Positions 1-5,847 are shown, counted from the stretch's first letter. The stretch is 6,153 nt of DNA from Nitrososphaerales archaeon TH5893 (GCA_014523685.1 JAATVT010000163.1:1-6153), one strand, 5' to 3'. Translations and numbers: made by a program. Notes: a model not told the origin generated them from the letters alone.

Positions 1-411
1 GCGCGGGGTTCACTTTCAGACACCGTTATAAACGATGGTACTAAACTCGATGGACTAGTCCATGTAGCTCACAATGTTATTTTAGGACTAAATTGCGAGC
101 TTACAGCAGGCACAATTATTGGAGGCAGCACAATAGTTGGTGACAATACATGGCTTGGACTTAACTGCACATTAAAGAATAAAATCAAAGTCGGCAAAAA
201 GGTAATTGTAGGATGTGGAGCATCAGTAATACATGATGTTCCTGATGAAGACATAGTTGCAGGAGTCCCTGCAAAATCAATTAGGCACAAAGTAAACTCT
301 ACACAGCTGTTCTTAATGGCAGGGCAGCAGGCCAAAAACACTTCCCCTGTCGAGAATTTAGACATCTCCACTGAATCTCATCAATTGACCCAACAACAAA
401 TCATGAGGTAA
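1..411 (+). CDS. LpxD-like left-handed beta-helix acyltransferase, C-terminal part (5' end outside window)
   Basis: This frame is open from base 1 to a TAA at 409-411 and gives 136 residues of a longer protein. Residues 2-28 (RGSLSDT, an INDGTKLDGL stretch, then VHVAHNV) align by eye with the LpxD stretch RGALDDT...QIAHNV; H24 matches the catalytic histidine of UDP-3-O-acylglucosamine N-acyltransferase. Isoleucine/valine-rich hexapeptide turns follow (VILGLN, STIVGDN, IKVGKK, VIVGCG), then the closing VAGVPAKSIR seen in many hexapeptide-repeat sugar acetyltransferases. The last 37 residues are a polar, glutamine-rich tail (TQQQIM). From family knowledge, such trimeric enzymes move an acyl group from a CoA or carrier thioester to the amine of a nucleotide sugar. 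Archaea lack lipid A, so I infer that the substrate is a surface-glycan sugar, in line with the glycosyltransferase downstream. Fold confidence is high; substrate is unknown. Confidence 0.85.
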   Translation, partial: ARGSLSDTVINDGTKLDGLVHVAHNVILGLNCELTAGTIIGGSTIVGDNTWLGLNCTLKNKIKVGKKVIVGCGASVIHDVPDEDIVAGVPAKSIRHKVNSTQLFLMAGQQAKNTSPVENLDISTESHQLTQQQIMR

Positions 412-432
412 CTGCAACAGCTTGAAACATCC

Positions 433-450
433 TTTGTATTTCTTTTCATT
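433..450 (+). terminator. T-rich stretch after the acyltransferase
   Basis: A thymidine-rich run (TTTGTATTTCTTTTC) begins 22 bases after the stop codon of the acyltransferase, with no strong hairpin. Archaeal RNA polymerase commonly ends transcription at such oligo-T stretches. It also separates the upstream gene from the TATA box of the next one. Confidence 0.35.
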
Positions 451-467
451 AAAATTACGTTTCAATG

Positions 468-487
468 AGAGCATAAATTTAGGCTCT
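468..487 (+). promoter_or_regulatory. TATA box inside a 20-bp near-perfect palindrome, upstream of the GT2 gene
   Basis: ATAAATTTA (473-481) has the look of an archaeal TATA box. Its centre lies about 50 bases before the GTG start at 526, so a start of transcription near 502 and a leader of about 24 bases are expected. The box sits in AGAGC-ATAAATTTAG-GCTCT, which equals its own reverse complement except for one symmetric pair (positions 6 and 15). A dimeric repressor bound here would cover the TATA box; that role is inferred. Confidence 0.45.
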
Positions 488-525
488 AATGTAATTTTTG
501 GCCACGCTTTTGGAGAAAAACTTAC

Positions 526-1872
526 GTGACAATAAATCTTCAACTGCAACGCCAGGAATACCGAAGGGTAGAGCTTGATAGAAAACGATGGCTAATAAGG
601 TACATGTTACTCGTCGGAGTAGGCATCATATTAGCATTCAAAGTTTATATTGTATTATACGCAACTCAGATAAACGTTCTTATAGGAATATATAGTTTTA
701 TTACTACATTTGTTCTATTTTCATATTTATTTTTTGCATACTTGAAATATAAAGATCCATACGACATCGCCCAGGGGATCGATGTAGGTTTTGGTCCTCT
801 TGTATCTGTCATTATTCCTGTAAAGAACGAGGAAGGGATAATTGAAAAATGTGTTCAATCTTGTCTTGATTCGTCTTACCAAAATAAAGAAGTCATCGTA
901 GTAGAGGATGGAAGCACTGATAAGACTCCTCAGATACTGGATGAAATGCAAAAAAAGAATAAAAATCTCCGCATAATTCATCTAACTAATAATTTAGGAA
1001 AAAAGAAAGCAGTGGAAAGGGGAATAGATATTTCATCAGGCGAAATCTTGATCCCTATTGACAGTGATACTGTAGTCGCCATAGATTCGATAGAAAAAGC
1101 AGTCAAGATAATACTGAGCGACAAAGGGATTGGAGCAATCACTGCCCATATAAAAGAAGGAGTAGAAGGAACAACTCATAACGGTAACGCTATACAAAAG
1201 ATAAAAGATGTGTGGTTGGACAATTCTTGTAGAATACTTAAAGGACTAGAAAGTTCTTTCTCTTCACTCACTTGCTGCTGCGGTCCATTCACAGCTTATA
1301 GAAGAGAAGCCATTAGACCTTTCGTACACGCATGGGCAAATGACAAGTTTTTGGGAAAAGAGTTTAAATTTTCAACAGATAGACGATTAACCGCCTACAT
1401 CCTCGGGGCTAAAATGGGTAAATACAGCAATGAGGTATGGAAGCTAAAATACAGTCCTAGTATCATAGTATACTGCACAGAGCCAAATACTATGTCTAAG
1501 CTTATTAGGCAACAAATTCGTTGGAGGAAAAGCTTCATTAGAAGTATCTTTGCTACAGGGAAAATCTATTGGAGGAGACCTTTTCCAACGGCAATAGTAT
1601 ATTATCTTCAGGCTGGGTTAAAGCTTATTCGTCCCTTTGTAGTATTACAGGCATTTATTATGATGCCATTGGCAGGAGATTATCTTTCACCATTATACTA
1701 CTTTTCGGGAGTGCTTTTTATTGGCATGATTTTTGGGATTGACTATAGGCTACGTAATCCTGGCAGTCCAAATTGGTTGTACCGTCCATTGCTGTCTTTA
1801 ATGTCAATTTTTGTATTTGTTTGGTTGTTGCCCTACGCAGCCGTAACACTAAGAAAAGCAGTATGGAGGTAG
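526..1872 (+). CDS. Membrane processive glycosyltransferase family 2, hyaluronan/chitin synthase-like
   Basis: This 448-residue protein is complete. Two membrane helices (about 26-46 and 51-73) precede a cytoplasmic GT-A domain (about 91-340), and three or so helices follow (about 353-380, 388-405, 421-441). Family motifs appear in order: VSVIIPVKNEE (93-103), VEDGSTD (126-132, nucleotide-binding D128), DSD (179-181, metal-binding), CCGPFTAYRR (251-260), STDRRLT (283-289, likely catalytic base D285) and QQIRWRKSF (329-337, the QxxRW signature of processive synthases). The WRKSF ending of the signature and the YRR after the GP motif resemble hyaluronan synthases more than cellulose synthases. 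Such enzymes polymerise a UDP-sugar and push the chain through their own membrane channel. The start is GTG at 526, with GGAG at 512-515 ten bases upstream; an ATG at 604 would cut the basic N-terminal tail. The LpxD-like gene upstream suggests that the chain carries acylated amino sugars. Polymer and sugar donor are not known. Confidence 0.92.
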   Translation: MTINLQLQRQEYRRVELDRKRWLIRYMLLVGVGIILAFKVYIVLYATQINVLIGIYSFITTFVLFSYLFFAYLKYKDPYDIAQGIDVGFGPLVSVIIPVKNEEGIIEKCVQSCLDSSYQNKEVIVVEDGSTDKTPQILDEMQKKNKNLRIIHLTNNLGKKKAVERGIDISSGEILIPIDSDTVVAIDSIEKAVKIILSDKGIGAITAHIKEGVEGTTHNGNAIQKIKDVWLDNSCRILKGLESSFSSLTCCCGPFTAYRREAIRPFVHAWANDKFLGKEFKFSTDRRLTAYILGAKMGKYSNEVWKLKYSPSIIVYCTEPNTMSKLIRQQIRWRKSFIRSIFATGKIYWRRPFPTAIVYYLQAGLKLIRPFVVLQAFIMMPLAGDYLSPLYYFSGVLFIGMIFGIDYRLRNPGSPNWLYRPLLSLMSIFVFVWLLPYAAVTLRKAVWR

Positions 1873-2147
1873 ATAAATTAGGGAACAAAAGTCTAAATGA
1901 TAGTGATAATGCCATTATGGGCCATGCTAGATGGTGAAACAAGGAAATGAACTAGCAATGAATGTGGATTCTTCTACTTCAACCCAAATCATCTGCAAGC
2001 ATAGGAATAGTGTTATGCGCAACCTATCAGGTCAAGATGTCATTCCTACATAATCCAGGGATGCGTCAAGGTACATGATTTTTAATTTCATCTGTTTGCA
2101 AGTGAATGTATTTGTGAGGCTGATAATAGAGCCTATAGTTTAGTGAC

Positions 2148-2159
2148 TTTTTCTTTTTT
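2148..2159 (+). terminator. Oligo-T run in the intergenic region
   Basis: TTTTTCTTTTTT is the longest pyrimidine run of the region and could end plus-strand transcripts in the archaeal manner. It lies 275 bases after the glycosyltransferase stop codon, which would imply a long 3' untranslated region, so the assignment is tentative. Confidence 0.25.
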
Positions 2160-2370
2160 GTGGTTTGAAGTGATATAGGCGCTAATGAAATTTGCCTTGT
2201 AAAATCAAAGAGAATAAATCTTGGCCATATGAGTTTGACATTCTATGCTAATTGGACTGAGAATAAGATTTGAAGCAATATGATGCTCTATCAGAATTCT
2301 TAGAGGGGGTATTACTGTGCTGCTTTCGGTAGGAAATAGAAACTAGAGCAACTAGTAAGCACTGCATTTA

Positions 2371-2377
2371 TTTATAA
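2371..2377 (+). promoter_or_regulatory. TATA box for the gene at 2432
   Basis: TTTATAA in an AT-rich setting lies about 58 bases before the ATG at 2432. Normal archaeal spacing puts the transcript start near 2400, leaving a leader of about 32 bases. No Shine-Dalgarno match is visible ahead of the ATG. Confidence 0.4.
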
Positions 2378-2431
2378 CTTTGCTTGTTTAGTAAATGGCC
2401 ATATTATATGACCGCTTTTACAAGATAAAAT

Positions 2432-2800
2432 ATGGAATCAACGATCAAGACGGTAGGAGCTATTATACCTTTTGTAGTCTTAATTATAGTAGTAGTATGG
2501 TTTGTAAATACAAGGCCCCCACCTGAGAAACAAGATAGCATTTCACAAAGATTAGAATCTTGGGCAACAAAGGAGCCAAATGATGTAATCTACACATGTC
2601 GTAATGTCGCACAGCAGGAGCTAAGAGCTGTAGATAATTTGGATAATTCTACTAATGAGGATGCAGGTGGGAGTACAGAGTTGCTCCCTGCTTGTGACAA
2701 ACAAATGCTAATATACAGGAATCAGTGCCAAGAAAATTCCCCAAAGCCACATTGTAATAATCCGGCATTAGAGGGATATTTCCTTCTCAGGAAGAGCTAG
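2432..2800 (+). CDS. Small single-pass membrane protein with four-cysteine exterior domain, unknown function
   Basis: The 122-residue product has one N-terminal hydrophobic helix (about 8-26, GAIIPFVVLIIVVVWFV) flanked by K6 and R28. With no cleavage site evident, it is probably an uncleaved anchor. A proline-rich hinge (RPPPE, 28-32) leads to a polar domain of about 90 residues with four cysteines (56, 88, 99, 108), enough for two disulfides, and one N-S-T sequon at 72. Orientation with the C-terminal domain outside is inferred from the cysteines and sequon. I do not recognise a family. Its last 14 bases overlap the end of a decayed minus-strand gene. AGAGC-TAG-GCTCT (2793-2805) forms a short hairpin across its stop codon. 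Confidence 0.7.
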   Translation: MESTIKTVGAIIPFVVLIIVVVWFVNTRPPPEKQDSISQRLESWATKEPNDVIYTCRNVAQQELRAVDNLDNSTNEDAGGSTELLPACDKQMLIYRNQCQENSPKPHCNNPALEGYFLLRKS

Positions 2801-3303
2801 GCTCTGTACGACGCTCAGGGTTCATTTCTTCTAAAGTGATGCTCCATTTTAACCACATATACTCTATACGATTATGCATTTCTATAATTATCTTATTATT
2901 TGATAGTGTAATATTAGTTGATTCGCCTAATTCAACTTTTATGGGATAACTAGTATTGACTATTGTATTTGAATAAAGGACATTATTGTCTGCACTTGAA
3001 TTAATTACTATTCGTCAAGAGAATACTGGATTATGTTGTCCTCCTAAAAACCACACTCCCGTATCTTCTTACATCTGTAAGACTGATTCATGACCAAGCT
3101 GTATACCTCGGTAAGATTTGTGAATTACATATAGCTATTATCACTTTATCAGAAGATTTATAATCTATGCAAGAATCCTAAGTGCGGTAATATCCTACCA
3201 AATAATCATAAATTGGAATTGCTAAGATTAAAACTTTGAGTAGACATTTAAGTGTAATGCATGTTAAAATGAATGTCCCCGGTCTTTCTGGTCCTTTCTC
3301 CAT
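2787..3303 (-). pseudogene. Decayed gene for an exported or membrane protein, unknown family
   Basis: Read on the minus strand, this stretch gives about 172 codons of protein-like sequence broken by TAG (3178-3180), TGA (3088-3090), a one-base frame change near 3063-3071 and TGA (3015-3017), ending at TGA 2787-2789. From ATG 3303 it starts with a charged end (MEKGPERPG), then a long hydrophobic helix (LKCLLKVLILAIPIYDYLVG). The next pieces include DSCIDYKSSDKVIIAICNSQ and then, after the frame change, GVWFLGGQHNPVFS. The last piece, 75 codons open without a start codon, carries three N-glycosylation sequons (NSS, NTS, NIT) and segments such as PIKVELGES and YMWLKWSITLEEMN. This composition matches the exported proteins nearby. 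I infer a gene once encoding a membrane-anchored or secreted protein. Alternatives are an intact 41-residue membrane peptide (3178-3303) followed by noncoding DNA, or chance open frames. Confidence 0.42.
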
Positions 3304-3472
3304 GCGTATATCAACATTACTAAGAATAGGTGAAAACTACTGCATATGTGGTAAGAGCCGCTAGCGACCTAGTCCACGATAACTTTATCATATTGTCACT
3401 GAAAAGAGCCCCTTTCCTATAACAAACAAAAGAAAGCAGATTGTACATTCATTACGTTTGATACACTGTAGT

Positions 3473-3901
3473 TCAAGCTTTTTGTGTTGTCACGCCTAAT
3501 TTGTGAAACGCAGATGAATTAGTATCATCATTTTGGATGCAGACTATTTTAGCAGCTATTTCATTTTGTCCTTCCTCTATCATTGTATAATAGGGATCGA
3601 ATGTAAACTTCCATTTAGAATAGTCACTGTTACCCTCCGGACCGGTGGGGGTAACGTTTTGATATGGCCACACTTCATTTAATAAAACGGAAACTTGACA
3701 TGGCCTTAATGCATTATCTGACGAGCTTCCAAATATTGTCAATGCACCAGCCTCAACTTCTTGGTTAGGATCGGGAAAAGATATAGTTACTTTTGGGTCT
3801 TCCATCATTTGAGCATTTATTACTAATAAGGAACCAACAAACATTGCAGACACAATAAGTAACAATACCAAGCTGGGACGGCTGAATAACATATGTTCCA
3901 T
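3473..3901 (-). CDS. Secreted one-domain protein with two cysteines and Ig-like features, Nitrososphaerales type
   Basis: With ATG at 3901 the product has 142 residues. A signal peptide (about 1-30; hydrophobic core SLVLLLIVSAMFVGSLLVI, likely cleavage after VINA) precedes a beta-rich domain: VTISFPDPNQEVEAGALTI, GSSSDNA, C68-QVSVLLNEVWPYQNVT, DYSKWKFTFDPYYTMIEEGQN, AAKIVC121. The two cysteines probably form a disulfide, and NVT (82) and NSS (128) are sequons. I recall this SSDN/PYQN/DYS-W/EGQN pattern, often repeated, in secreted proteins of Nitrososphaera and relatives; function is unknown. The frame extends to a TTG at 3940, but that extension contains the TATA box (3917-3925), whose spacing puts the transcript start near 3895. 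The real start is therefore ATG 3901 or, for a leaderless message, ATG 3892 (MLFSRPS). Both keep the signal peptide. Confidence 0.82.
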   Translation of the reverse strand: MEHMLFSRPSLVLLLIVSAMFVGSLLVINAQMMEDPKVTISFPDPNQEVEAGALTIFGSSSDNALRPCQVSVLLNEVWPYQNVTPTGPEGNSDYSKWKFTFDPYYTMIEEGQNEIAAKIVCIQNDDTNSSAFHKLGVTTQKA

Positions 3902-3916
3902 AAAATAAAAATTAGT

Positions 3917-3925
3917 ATTTATATA
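3917..3925 (-). promoter_or_regulatory. TATA box for the secreted protein gene starting near 3901
   Basis: On the minus strand TATATAAAT is centred at 3921, 20 to 29 bases before the two ATG candidates (3901 and 3892). Standard archaeal spacing predicts a start near 3895, so a leaderless or nearly leaderless transcript. A second weaker TATA-like element, TTTTATACA (about 3929-3937), could serve ATG 3901. Confidence 0.55.
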
Positions 3926-3968
3926 GCTTGTATAAAACAACCCAGAATCGACTGAGACATGGTATCAT

Positions 3969-4008
3969 ATTCAATTTCTCCATCTCAAGAGGTGGAAAAA
4001 TATTGAAT
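3969..4008. repeat. Imperfect inverted repeat between divergent genes
   Basis: ATTCAAT (3969-3975) and ATTGAAT (4002-4008) are exact inverted copies, and pairing continues inward to TCCA/TGGA with a two-base bulge and one mismatch. It lies about 45 bases upstream of the TATA box of the minus-strand secreted protein gene and 134 bases before the plus-strand start at 4142. It may be a regulator site, but nothing else supports this. Confidence 0.3.
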
Positions 4009-4098
4009 CCCCTATTTTGGTGAGTATATCAATATTATTACAAGTGCAACGGATTTTTCTAAGTGTGGAGAATGACAAGGTCATTTAACTCGTAATGC

Positions 4099-4106
4099 CT
4101 TTATAG
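4099..4106 (+). promoter_or_regulatory. TATA-like element and ribosome site ahead of 4142
   Basis: CTTTATAG lies about 39 bases before the ATG at 4142, predicting a leader near 13 bases. GAGG (4130-4133) sits eight bases before the ATG and can pair with the archaeal 16S tail. The combination gives modest support for the short ORF that follows. Confidence 0.35.
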
Positions 4107-4141
4107 AGATTACTGATAGAACTTTCTGTGAGGATTGAATT

Positions 4142-4387
4142 ATGCAAGAGTCTCAGAATTGGATATTCAAAAGATCGGAATTAATTGACAACCCTCCTCC
4201 CACCGCCTCGAATTCAACAGAAGATATTTGCTTGATTGATCCGTTGGCAGTTGATTATCCTATTATAGACACATCGCTAAAAATGTTAGTCCCTGCAAAT
4301 GTTATCAATACAGAAGAGAGCAGAATAGTCGAAGGAAATATTGGCAAGCTACTTGTAGTAAAACGGTACAGTAGCTCCTTGAAGTAG
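4142..4387 (+). CDS. Hypothetical 81-residue soluble protein
   Basis: The ORF runs from ATG to TAG with a plausible GAGG ribosome site and an upstream TATA-like element. The product has no signal peptide or membrane helix, one cysteine (C30) and a proline cluster (NPPPTASNST) near the N-terminus; the C-terminal half is aliphatic (TSLKMLVPANV, GKLLVVKRYSS). I do not recognise it. Its stop lies ten bases before the TTG that opens the frame of the next gene, so the two may share a transcript. A minus-strand frame (4255-4437) overlaps it but reads as a shadow. It could be a spurious ORF; mixed synonymous codons and the ribosome site favour a gene. Confidence 0.45.
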   Translation: MQESQNWIFKRSELIDNPPPTASNSTEDICLIDPLAVDYPIIDTSLKMLVPANVINTEESRIVEGNIGKLLVVKRYSSSLK

Positions 4388-4397
4388 GTCCTTAACC

Positions 4398-4778
4398 TTG
4401 TTTTTTCCGAGTTTAAAATTGTATTTTGACAACACAAACAACTTTTGGCAGAGATCGTTCTGTTCTGTGTTCGTTCTATTCTCTCTTTTATCGCTTATTT
4501 ATTTAGGTCAGCAAGGATCATCCCAAGAAATAGACACATCTAATACTACAATAATAAACCCACCACCCCAACAAAATCCCGCCCCTGCGTTCAATCCACC
4601 ACCCCAACAAAATCCCCCACCCCCGTCTGGTCACCAAACATCGGCCGGTGAAGCGGATGCGGACTATCCAATACTACAAGTATCGTCACCCCTAGTTCTT
4701 GCATTAGTCGTTGCTGCTATCGCGGGAATTGGAGGAGCGCTGTATGTGTTATCGAGACGATATGTAATGGCAGAATAG
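4398..4778 (+). CDS. Exported protein with proline/glutamine repeat linker and C-terminal membrane anchor
   Basis: The 126-residue product reads as two hydrophobic segments around a short external linker. Residues 21-37 (FCSVFVLFSLLSLIYLG) form a signal peptide or first helix. Residues 41-95 are polar and hold an NTT sequon (49) and two copies of a 12-residue unit beginning NPPPQQNP (54-77). Residues 96-118 (SSPLVLALVVAAIAGIGGALYVLS) are a helix followed by RR, placing the short tail RRYVMAE inside. This resembles a surface stalk or a small type I membrane protein. The start is uncertain: no ATG exists before the signal segment, and TTG 4398, TTG 4419 and GTG 4467 are all possible. TTG 4398 keeps it next to the upstream ORF for coupled translation; TTG 4419 still leaves a basic N-terminal end. 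Function is unknown. Confidence 0.68.
   Translation: MFFPSLKLYFDNTNNFWQRSFCSVFVLFSLLSLIYLGQQGSSQEIDTSNTTIINPPPQQNPAPAFNPPPQQNPPPPSGHQTSAGEADADYPILQVSSPLVLALVVAAIAGIGGALYVLSRRYVMAE
4557..4628 (+). repeat. Two tandem 36-base units coding a Pro/Gln linker
   Basis: Units 4557-4592 and 4593-4628 encode NPPPQQNPAPAF and NPPPQQNPPPPS. Their first 24 bases differ only at the third position of the first codon, with 21 consecutive identical bases (4560-4580 and 4596-4616). The tract is far more C-rich than its surroundings. Confidence 0.85.
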
Positions 4779-4789
4779 ATTTTCTAGAC

Positions 4790-4832
4790 AGACAATCAAT
4801 TTTATTTTGTATTCATTCTTTTCTGATTGTCT
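4790..4832. terminator. Inverted repeat between convergent genes
   Basis: AGACAATCA (4790-4798) and TGATTGTCT (4824-4832) are exact 9-bp inverted copies around a 25-base T-rich loop, starting 12 bases after the stop of the plus-strand gene and ending 59 bases before the stop of the minus-strand gene. The loop holds TTTTATTTTG and CTTTTC, suiting plus-strand oligo-T termination. For the minus strand, an oligo-T run is read at about 4855-4860. Confidence 0.45.
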
Positions 4833-4890
4833 CATCCTTGTACCTTGCTATCCGAAAAAATATTGACAACTACTATGTTTATACATTATA

Positions 4891-5847
4891 TCAATGAGAA
4901 ACTGGAGGTAGAATATTCCAAGAAAAGTTGGCTGGCGTTGTATCGAAGTCGTATTCATTGTCAACTGCCCTAACTTTAAAAGTATGGTTTCCTGCACCGA
5001 GGTTGACGTAAGCATGCTCTCCAACAACTATTGCAGAAATTTTCATGGGAAAAAAACAACTAGAATACGTAGATGGCAACTGATCTGGATCCTCCTCGTG
5101 TCCATGCTCACTAAATATTGTTAGGTCATCTAAATTACATTCGAACAATTGTACTACTCCAGTGTTGTCCCTCCCATCAAACACGAACGTAATATTGGAT
5201 GTGTTTGTGATTCCCCCATTAGAGATCGCTTTGCCCTCGCTGTCTATTGCAGAGACTATCATTGTTTCAGGAGAGTCTGGCCCACTTCTATCAAGTATTA
5301 TACCACTGAATGGACCTATTGTTCTAACCTTACTCTTACTGTCTGTAACCACCAGAGTATACAAATAGTTTCCATCTGGAAGATAATTCGGAAAGCTAAA
5401 GTTTCCACGCCACAATCCATCTCGTTCGGTATCCGACGCGAGATGCATAGCTATAGAACCGATTGTTGGAGGAGTTAACTGTGGATTAGTTGAGCCTAGA
5501 TTAGGTCCCTGAATATTAACCACTATAGATTCAACAGCTATACTACTCTCGCTATGATTCATTGAAATATTTACTTGTCCTTCGGATCCAACAGGATTTG
5601 GAGATATAAAAGGAGGACTCAAAATACTGAAATCATCACTGTTAACACTATGTTCAGAACTAGTTTTCAGACTATTATTAATATATGCGGTTGCTTCATT
5701 CCTTCTGTCAGCAATTTGAGTCTCATTTGTCTGAGCATCTAATATTGATATGTAACTAGTGAGAAGGGTAAGTATTAGCAGTAAGTATAATGAAATTAAA
5801 ATTAACAGAAGAGATGAAATCAAATTGTTGGTGACGGTAAGATACAT
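4891..5847 (-). CDS. Secreted glycoprotein-like protein with two Ig-like domains
   Basis: With ATG at 5847 the product has 318 residues. Residues 1-38 are a signal peptide (hydrophobic core about 9-36, likely cleavage after ILDA). The first beta domain (about 85-185) holds GLWRGNFSFPNYLPDGNY and TLVVTDSKS (144-172), the pattern of Ig-like repeats on archaeal and bacterial surface proteins. The second (about 218-312) has FVFDGRDNTG, FEC237NLDD, SSC264F, then GNHTFKVRAVD and TTPANFSW (286-310). This is a familiar repeat of the form F.C.LDG...C...L..G.HTF.VRAVD...N.D.TPA...W. Nine N-X-S/T sequons are present (41, 57, 93, 97, 149, 215, 218, 287, 307), suggesting heavy N-glycosylation. No C-terminal anchor is seen, so it is released or bound to the S-layer. 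The frame extends to TTG 5922, but the TATA box (5876-5884) lies inside that extension and GGAG (5853-5856) sits five bases before ATG 5847. ATG 5868 is a less likely alternative. Confidence 0.85.
   Translation of the reverse strand: MYLTVTNNLISSLLLILISLYLLLILTLLTSYISILDAQTNETQIADRRNEATAYINNSLKTSSEHSVNSDDFSILSPPFISPNPVGSEGQVNISMNHSESSIAVESIVVNIQGPNLGSTNPQLTPPTIGSIAMHLASDTERDGLWRGNFSFPNYLPDGNYLYTLVVTDSKSKVRTIGPFSGIILDRSGPDSPETMIVSAIDSEGKAISNGGITNTSNITFVFDGRDNTGVVQLFECNLDDLTIFSEHGHEEDPDQLPSTYSSCFFPMKISAIVVGEHAYVNLGAGNHTFKVRAVDNEYDFDTTPANFSWNILPPVSH

Larger units (their letters stand above)
1873..2431. other. Intergenic region without a convincing gene
   Basis: I see no supported gene in these 559 bases. 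The longest plus-strand small ORF is 1931-2053 (40 codons, ATG, no ribosome site, one cysteine, no membrane segment). A 24-codon ORF (1863-1937) overlaps the end of the glycosyltransferase gene. Minus-strand frames are broken by several stops and do not read like protein. A T-rich run at 2148-2159 and a TATA box at 2371-2377 are listed separately. Confidence 0.6.

Noticed and set aside
69..371. 100-codon minus-strand ORF under the acyltransferase
   Set aside because: It is the antisense of a well-recognised beta-helix coding frame and has no protein-like features of its own.
358..549. 63-codon minus-strand ORF covering the gap before the GT2 gene
   Set aside because: It overlaps both flanking genes, crosses the GT2 promoter, and its product is basic and low in recognisable features.
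1863..1937. 24-codon plus-strand ORF overlapping the end of the GT2 gene
   Set aside because: It is very short, has no separate ribosome site, and could easily arise by chance.
1931..2053. 40-codon plus-strand ORF after the GT2 gene
   Set aside because: No ribosome site or promoter, no recognisable feature; length is within chance expectation.
3015..3180. Stop-codon recoding (selenocysteine or pyrrolysine) in the 2787-3303 stretch
   Set aside because: Both TGA and TAG occur, a frame change is also needed, and no insertion element is visible, so decay is simpler.
2222..3670. Nine-base word TGGCCATAT at 2222, 2396 and, inverted, at 3662
   Set aside because: It is short, palindrome-prone (TGGCCA) and unevenly spaced; one copy is inside a coding region.
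5149..5478. Plus-strand ORFs of 109 and 68 codons inside the two-domain secreted protein gene
   Set aside because: They are antisense to a strongly supported secreted protein and lack promoters or ribosome sites.
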